The notes below the pieces were generated by a model, which saw nothing but the letters and a program-made list of their open reading frames with translations, was not told where the DNA came from and searched no databases. Position numbers and translations under genes: made by a program. Positions 59,754 through 64,000 of a stretch of DNA of 64,000 nucleotides are shown here, in pieces (position 1 is the stretch's first letter; each line of letters opens with the position of its first letter). This DNA is from Idiomarina seosinensis (GTDB lineage Bacteria > Pseudomonadota > Gammaproteobacteria > Enterobacterales > Alteromonadaceae), in NCBI RefSeq assembly GCF_003987275.1, contig NZ_PIQF01000002.1:1-64000 (forward strand), in the 5' to 3' direction.

Positions 59754-60884
59754 TTAATTACTTAAAGGAATGGTAAATCGAGCAACGCGTGCTTGTCTGA
59801 AACTACTCAAATCGACCGTTTCACCCTGATAACTGATAGAAACGGCTTCTGGTTTGCAGACCGTAACAGAGAACGGCGCTTCGCCCGGCACTGGCATTTG
59901 GTACCCCTGAGCTTTAACACCAACTGCCTGAGTTTCACCGGCTGCATCATCAACTTTTACCCAGCACTCCTCGTTAAACTCAAAAACTAACTGTGGCTCA
60001 ACTGCTGGCGAGGGCTCAGCCACCGGTTCGTTAACTTCGGCTAACTCGCTTTCCGTCGCGGCAGCATCGGTAACTGTTGTGGCCGAATCTTGTCCCGAGG
60101 TTTGCTGTTCGGGCTCTTGGTCTTCAGCTACTGGTTGATTGACCGACTCCAGAGCAGTATCAACTTGCTCAGTATCAGTAACCGTCATCGGTTGGTCGGA
60201 TTGTTGTGGTTGTTCCGACCGCGTCTCAGGATCGTTCGCGGATAAGGAGGTACTGGTGTCACTGCTATCGACTTCGGACTCCAACAATGGCTCTGCTCTC
60301 TCTTGCGGCTGCTGCTCACCGCTGGATTGTTCAGTTACCGGTTGGTTAATTGTTGTGTTGGTACTGGACTGCGGCTGTTCAACAGCATCCTGAACATCGT
60401 CGCTCAATTGGTTAAAGCTTAAATCACTGTCTTGCCACCACCAAATTACCAGAGCAATAACGACCACGATGACGGCATAAGTGATCAGCATCAGTCGATT
60501 GTCGCTTTCTTGATGCTTAACTCGGCGGGAAAAACTTTGCATAGCCGTTGTATCGGGTTCTTTGATCCCTAGCTGCCGGTATGCGGCAAAGATTTTTTCA
60601 TCATCAGCATCTAACAGTTTTGCGTAAGAGCGAAGGTAGCCCTTGATAAAAGTTGGGGTGGAGAATGAATCGTACTCATCGGCTTCGAGCAACTCGATAA
60701 TTTGCAGTCGCAAACGCAGGCGGTCAGCTACTTCTCGCTGACTTAAGTTCTTCGCTTCCCTAGCTTCTTTTAAAAGATGACCGGGTCCTTTGACAGGTTC
60801 CTTCTGCTGTTGTGCGGTGGCTTCTTGATTGGTGTTATCTACCGCGTTTTCCTCAGTCTCATTCGATTGGTTATCAGCAGTCAT
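59754..60884 (-). CDS. rodZ: Cytoskeleton protein RodZ
   Basis: 376 residues. N-terminal Xre-type HTH (LLKEAREAKNLSQREVADRL) that binds MreB, one membrane helix (LMLITYAVIVVVIALVIWWW, about residues 132-152), a long acidic Gln/Ser/Thr periplasmic linker and a C-terminal DUF4115-like beta domain (EECWVKVDDAAGETQAVG). Connects MreB to wall synthesis. Upstream of ispG as in E. coli. Confidence 0.96.
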   Translation of the reverse strand: MTADNQSNETEENAVDNTNQEATAQQQKEPVKGPGHLLKEAREAKNLSQREVADRLRLRLQIIELLEADEYDSFSTPTFIKGYLRSYAKLLDADDEKIFAAYRQLGIKEPDTTAMQSFSRRVKHQESDNRLMLITYAVIVVVIALVIWWWQDSDLSFNQLSDDVQDAVEQPQSSTNTTINQPVTEQSSGEQQPQERAEPLLESEVDSSDTSTSLSANDPETRSEQPQQSDQPMTVTDTEQVDTALESVNQPVAEDQEPEQQTSGQDSATTVTDAAATESELAEVNEPVAEPSPAVEPQLVFEFNEECWVKVDDAAGETQAVGVKAQGYQMPVPGEAPFSVTVCKPEAVSISYQGETVDLSSFRQARVARFTIPLSN

Positions 60885-60932
60885 GTTAATTGGGTATTTC
60901 CCTGTTAGTTCGCTACCCCCTTTCGCCTTGGC

Positions 60933-61349
60933 TTAGCGATGGGAAAGGCACTGTGCGCGGTTAGCTGCAACGGTCTGCTGGAAACGTTCTGCCTGATCAA
61001 ACATAGCCAGCGCCTGTTGCGTATCACCGGACAAGCACAGCGCGATAGCGTAATTGTTATACAATGCGCCACTCTTAGGTTGCCATGATAACGCTTGTTG
61101 GTAAAGTAGCAACGCAGATTTGACGTTTTCTTTGCGTAAATACCACTGCCCTAAGGCTATTATAACGCTTTCTGCGCGCGGCGCATCGCTATAGGCTTTA
61201 TCAAGATGAGTGCGCGCCCGCTCTAATTGGTCGCGCTTCATATATTCAATTGCCAGCTGCAGCCGGCTTTCTCCGGCTTCGCTAAGCTGCGCGTTTGGGG
61301 AACCCGCGCAACCAGCCACTAGCAGGCTCACCACGATAAACTTTTTCAT
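60933..61349 (-). CDS. Short PilW/PilF-like TPR lipoprotein
   Basis: 138 residues: lipobox VAGC at Cys14, then about three TPR units (SRLQLAIEYMKRDQLERARTHLDKAY, SVIIALGQWYLRKENVKSALLLYQQAL, ALYNNYAIALCLSGDTQQAL). Position between rlmN and rodZ matches pilW/pilF, which assists type IV pilus secretin assembly. It is only about half the usual 250 residues: the C-terminal half of the TPR superhelix is missing. The frame ends cleanly and the next 48 bases show no continuation in another frame, so it may be a naturally short form. Confidence 0.75.
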   Translation of the reverse strand: MKKFIVVSLLVAGCAGSPNAQLSEAGESRLQLAIEYMKRDQLERARTHLDKAYSDAPRAESVIIALGQWYLRKENVKSALLLYQQALSWQPKSGALYNNYAIALCLSGDTQQALAMFDQAERFQQTVAANRAQCLSHR

Positions 61350-61403
61350 TCAAACAATCCTTGTTCAAATTAAACGGCACCAATTAGAGCACTAGTATAG
61401 CTG

Positions 61404-62537
61404 TTAGGCGCTTTTCACGCCTATTTCGTCGCCGCGGGCAGCCTGCTGACGTTTTAAAATACGCTTGGTCCGGTCGATAACGTCGCCGACCAGTTGACCG
61501 CAGGCAGCATCGATATCGTCGCCGCGTGTTTTACGAACCATGACGGTAAAGCCATACTCCATTAAAACCTTGGCAAAACGGTCAATCCGCGAGTTACTGG
61601 AACGACCATAGCCGGAACCCGGAAACGGATTAAAAGGGATAAGATTAATCTTGCTGGGCGTGTCTTTTAAAGTGCGCGCTAATGCGTGCGCTTGATCGGT
61701 CGAGTCGTTGACATGATCCAACATGACGTACTCGATCGTCACTTTATGTTGCGCTTTTGACTGCTCAACGTAGCGCCGGCTAGACGCCAGAAATTCTTCA
61801 ATATTATACTTTTTATTAATCGGTACGATTTCATTACGCAATTCATCGTCCGGTGCATGCAGCGATATCGCTAACATCACATCAATTTGTTCACGCAGTT
61901 TATCCAGAGCAGGAACTACGCCGGAAGTACTGACTGTAACCCTGCGTTTGGACAGGCCAAAACCGTAATCATCCAGCATAAGTTGCATCGCCGGAACCAC
62001 ATTGTTCAGATTAAGCAAGGGTTCACCCATGCCCATCATCACCACATTGGTTACCGGTTTAATTCCTGTCTTGCCGTAAGCACCAAGTAACTGGTTAACA
62101 CGCCAAACCTGACCGATAATTTCAGCCACGTTCAGGTTACGGTTAAAGCCCTGTGCACCGGTTGAGCAAAATGTACATTCGAGTGCGCAACCAACCTGTG
62201 ATGAAACACACAACGTGGCACGATCGCGTTCAGGAATCCACACTGTCTCAACGTCTTGCCCGTCAAATAGAGTCATTACAAACTTAATGGTACCATCAGA
62301 GGACTGCTGCTGTTCTCTAATTTCAGGCGCCCTAATCTCTGCAACTTGCTGTAACTTTTGACGCAATGCTTTGTTCAAGTTGGTCATTTCGTCAAAGTCG
62401 TCGACACAAAAATGGTACAGCCACTTCATGACCTGGTCGGCACGAAATGGTTTCTCACCGATGTCGCTGAAAAACTCTTTCAGTCCCTCGCGGTTTAGGT
62501 TGAGAAGATTCACTTTTTTGTCGATGGTATTGGTCAT
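61404..62537 (-). CDS. rlmN: 23S rRNA (A2503)/tRNA (A37) C2-methyltransferase
   Basis: 377 residues. Radical-SAM cluster motif CALECTFCS, catalytic second Cys in AACGQLVG, plus the N-terminal [21 protein letters not shown]. Methylates rRNA and tRNA adenine C2. Conserved place upstream of pilW and rodZ. Confidence 0.98.
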   Translation of the reverse strand: MTNTIDKKVNLLNLNREGLKEFFSDIGEKPFRADQVMKWLYHFCVDDFDEMTNLNKALRQKLQQVAEIRAPEIREQQQSSDGTIKFVMTLFDGQDVETVWIPERDRATLCVSSQVGCALECTFCSTGAQGFNRNLNVAEIIGQVWRVNQLLGAYGKTGIKPVTNVVMMGMGEPLLNLNNVVPAMQLMLDDYGFGLSKRRVTVSTSGVVPALDKLREQIDVMLAISLHAPDDELRNEIVPINKKYNIEEFLASSRRYVEQSKAQHKVTIEYVMLDHVNDSTDQAHALARTLKDTPSKINLIPFNPFPGSGYGRSSNSRIDRFAKVLMEYGFTVMVRKTRGDDIDAACGQLVGDVIDRTKRILKRQQAARGDEIGVKSA

Positions 62538-62539
62538 AT

Positions 62540-62758
62540 AAATCCTGTTGTGGGCCTGCGGCGGTGTAGACTCACGCTTTGCGCTTGCGGTATGGGCTCC
62601 GGCTATGCCGTCGCGGCGTGGCGTGCCGCCTTTCGGCGCACGGGTTTAGGGGCTTCGCCCGTCAATAATTAAACACGAGCGTAGCGAGTCTATACCCGCG
62701 AAGCGCCACACCGCGAGGGCGCAGCCGGAGCCCACCCCGCGAACGAAGCGGGCCTATC
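62540..62758. repeat. GC-rich array between rlmN and ndk
   Basis: About 220 bases holding left units GGGCCTGCGGCGGTGTAGAC, GCTTTGCGCTTGCGG, GGGGCTTCGCCCG and a turn with TAATTAAACACGAGCGTAGCG, then right units CGCGAAGCGCCACACCGCG and GCGAACGAAGCGGGCC. It ends at the ndk TAA stop and leaves no room for an rlmN promoter outside it. Confidence 0.8.
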
Positions 62759-62760
62759 TT

Positions 62761-63192
62761 TTAGCGTGTACGTGGGCAGATTTCTTCGTCGCTGAAGAAG
62801 TAAGCAATTTCACGTGCTGCTGATTCAACGGCATCTGAGCCGTGGACTGCGTTTTCGTCAATAGTTTCAGCATAGTCTGCGCGTAGCGTTCCTGCCAGTG
62901 CTTCTGCTGGGTTAGTAGCACCCATAATTTCACGATTTTTTAATACCGCGTCTTCGCCTTCCAGCACTTGTACAACGATTGGGCCAGACGTCATAAACTC
63001 AACTAGCGCGCCGAAGAAAGGACGCTCTTTGTGTTCTGCGTAAAAACCTTCTGCTTGCTCTTTGCTCAGGTGCATCATTTTAGCTGCAACAATGCGAAGA
63101 CCCGCGCTTTCAAAACGAGTATAGATAGCGCCAACTAAGTTTTTAGCAACTGCGTCGGGCTTGATGATTGATAAAGTGCGCTCTAAAGCCAT
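62761..63192 (-). CDS. ndk: Nucleoside diphosphate kinase
   Basis: 143 residues. Transfers the gamma phosphate between nucleotides via the active His in [12 protein letters not shown]. Opening [18 protein letters not shown] and the [17 protein letters not shown] motif are conserved. An ndk-rlmN order is typical. A TATAAT (63242-63247, minus strand) lies 50 bases upstream of its start. Confidence 0.98.
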   Translation of the reverse strand: MALERTLSIIKPDAVAKNLVGAIYTRFESAGLRIVAAKMMHLSKEQAEGFYAEHKERPFFGALVEFMTSGPIVVQVLEGEDAVLKNREIMGATNPAEALAGTLRADYAETIDENAVHGSDAVESAAREIAYFFSDEEICPRTR

Positions 63193-63241
63193 TTTCTTAC
63201 TCCAAAAAAGGTTTTAACCTGTGATTAAATTTTCCGCGCGA

Positions 63242-63247
63242 ATTATA
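63242..63247 (-). promoter_or_regulatory. Probable ndk -10 box
   Basis: Perfect TATAAT on the minus strand about 50 bases before the ndk ATG; no convincing -35 box at 16-18 bases. Confidence 0.5.
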
Positions 63248-63331
63248 CGGGATATTTGTTTAAAAATCGACTACCGATTGATTGTTTCCAACTGCTTTCT
63301 GAGTTAGGATGACATTATTATATAGCCATAT

Positions 63332-63339
63332 AGACGTCC
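63332..63339 (+). promoter_or_regulatory. Met-box-like sequence upstream of msrA
   Basis: AGACGTCC matches the MetJ box at seven of eight bases, preceded by AGCCATAT (five of eight). It lies 24 bases before the msrA ATG. Weak evidence for MetJ control. Confidence 0.3.
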
Positions 63340-63362
63340 ATTTGACGTAAGGAGTTGTAAAC

Positions 63363-63890
63363 ATGGCCCAGGCAACATTAGGTGGCGGTTGTTTTTGGTG
63401 TATAGAATCAGCCTTTCTACAGGTTAAAGGCATTGAGAAAGTTCAGTCGGGATATACCGGTGGAGATACTGAGAACCCAACTTACAAACTGGTATGTACC
63501 GGCACCACCGGACATGCAGAAGTCGCTCAGCTAACCTATAACCCGGAGGTAATTTCTTACCGCCAAATCTTAGAAATTTTCTTTACCCTGCATGATCCGA
63601 CACAGCTGAATCGACAAGGTAATGATGTTGGTACTCAGTACCGCAGCTCGATTTTTTACCACGACGACGAACAAAAGCATGAGGCTGAGCAAGTTATAAA
63701 AGAACTTGAAGAAGACGATGCGTTCGCTGATCCGATCGTGACAGAAGTATCAACGTTAGAAACGTTTTGGGCAGCTGAGGACTATCACGAAAACTATTTT
63801 AATCGTAATCCTGAAAACCCCTACTGTCAGGCGGTTATATCACCGAAGCTGGCGAAGTTTCGGAAAACGTTTTCCAGTTTGCTGAAATAG
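63363..63890 (+). CDS. msrA: Peptide methionine (S)-S-oxide reductase
   Basis: 175 residues. Reduces methionine-S-sulfoxide. Active-site GGGCFWCIESAF, GYTGGDTENPTYKLVCTGTTGHAE and YHENYFNRNPENPYC; the Cys in NPYCQ is the likely resolving residue. AAGGAG lies nine bases before the ATG. The stop is TAG, followed at once by a palindrome. Confidence 0.97.
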   Translation: MAQATLGGGCFWCIESAFLQVKGIEKVQSGYTGGDTENPTYKLVCTGTTGHAEVAQLTYNPEVISYRQILEIFFTLHDPTQLNRQGNDVGTQYRSSIFYHDDEQKHEAEQVIKELEEDDAFADPIVTEVSTLETFWAAEDYHENYFNRNPENPYCQAVISPKLAKFRKTFSSLLK

Positions 63891-63909
63891 CTTGCGTCGC
63901 TGACGCAAG
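63888..63909. repeat. TAG-linked palindrome after msrA
   Basis: TAG stop (63888-63890), then CTTGCGTC-GCT-GACGCAAG (63891-63909). Confidence 0.85.
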
Positions 63910-63915
63910 TCAACA

Positions 63916-63952
63916 CTCAAGGCAGTTACGTCTATGACGCGACTGCCTTGAG
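63916..63952. terminator. Hairpin at the end of the right-edge gene
   Basis: CTCAAGGCAGT (63916-63926) pairs with ACTGCCTTGAG (63942-63952), 11 of 11, with a 15-base loop that contains the TAG stop of the minus-strand gene. On the plus strand it is followed by CTTATTATAAA, so it may terminate msrA. Confidence 0.5.
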
Positions 63953-64000
63953 CTTATTATAAACCTGCAAAATATGTTCTATGGCGTGCTCGACGTCTGC
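63932..64000 (-). CDS. C-terminal 22 residues of an unidentified protein (5' end outside window)
   Basis: Reads ADVEHAIEHILQVYNKLKAVAS and a TAG stop, on the minus strand, convergent with msrA. Too short to identify. The frame is open to the window edge and its stop lies in a GCGTC-AT-AGACG-type element like other gene ends here. Confidence 0.4.
   Translation of the reverse strand, partial: ADVEHAIEHILQVYNKLKAVAS

Overview
The window looks like chromosomal DNA of a marine gammaproteobacterium, most likely Alteromonadales and probably near Idiomarina. This is inferred from gene order and protein style, not from a search. Much of the gene order follows the E. coli tadA-mltF-purL block and the guaA-guaB-xseA-der-bamB-yfgM-hisS-ispG-rodZ-rlmN-ndk block. 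Inserted into it are a complete type II secretion operon, Oar-like TonB-dependent receptors, a MetX/MetY methionine pathway and two families of dispersed short repeats. No rRNA, tRNA, CRISPR array, transposase or prophage was seen.

Layout. Positions 1-3574 (minus) hold the N-terminal 1,191 residues of a giant LapA/Bap-type adhesin. It has a retention module, a TAAG protease site and about ten Ig-like repeats, and it runs off the left edge. Then come purL, rfaH, a 44-residue basic protein gene and mltF (3.7-10.2 kb, minus). Positions 10223-18096 (minus) are a tight eight-gene run in which every product is exported: three lipoproteins and five Sec-type proteins, including two LPP20-like proteins, a CsgG/FlgT-like lipoprotein and an MltC-like lytic transglycosylase. 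I regard it as the best candidate for an undescribed envelope system. Next are a coupled PAS-EAL protein and PAS chemoreceptor, an exported M20 peptidase, tadA, an NhaC-type antiporter, and two paralogous 1,050-1,070-residue TonB receptors (18-31.5 kb).

From 32 kb onward: a secreted endonuclease/phosphatase-fold enzyme and xseA (+), guaA and guaB (-), metX-metY (+) behind a MetJ-type operator/promoter, mscS (-), gspC to gspN (52.6 to 41.4 kb, minus), hslR-hslO (+), then der-bamB-yfgM-hisS-ispG-rodZ-pilW-like-rlmN-ndk (-), msrA (+) and 22 residues of an unidentified gene at the right edge.

Two repeat families mark many 3' gene ends. One is a 19-base palindrome, CTTGCGTC-N3-GACGCAAG and variants, usually preceded directly by a TAG that is the stop codon of the upstream gene. 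The other is a GC-rich array of mini-hairpins (GCTTCGC, CCTTCGG) joined by GGTTTGGG linkers and folded as long inverted repeats. A copy of the second family lies in frame inside purL and accounts for an extra 27 residues compared with E. coli PurL. This parallels the palindromic elements that invade Rickettsia coding genes.
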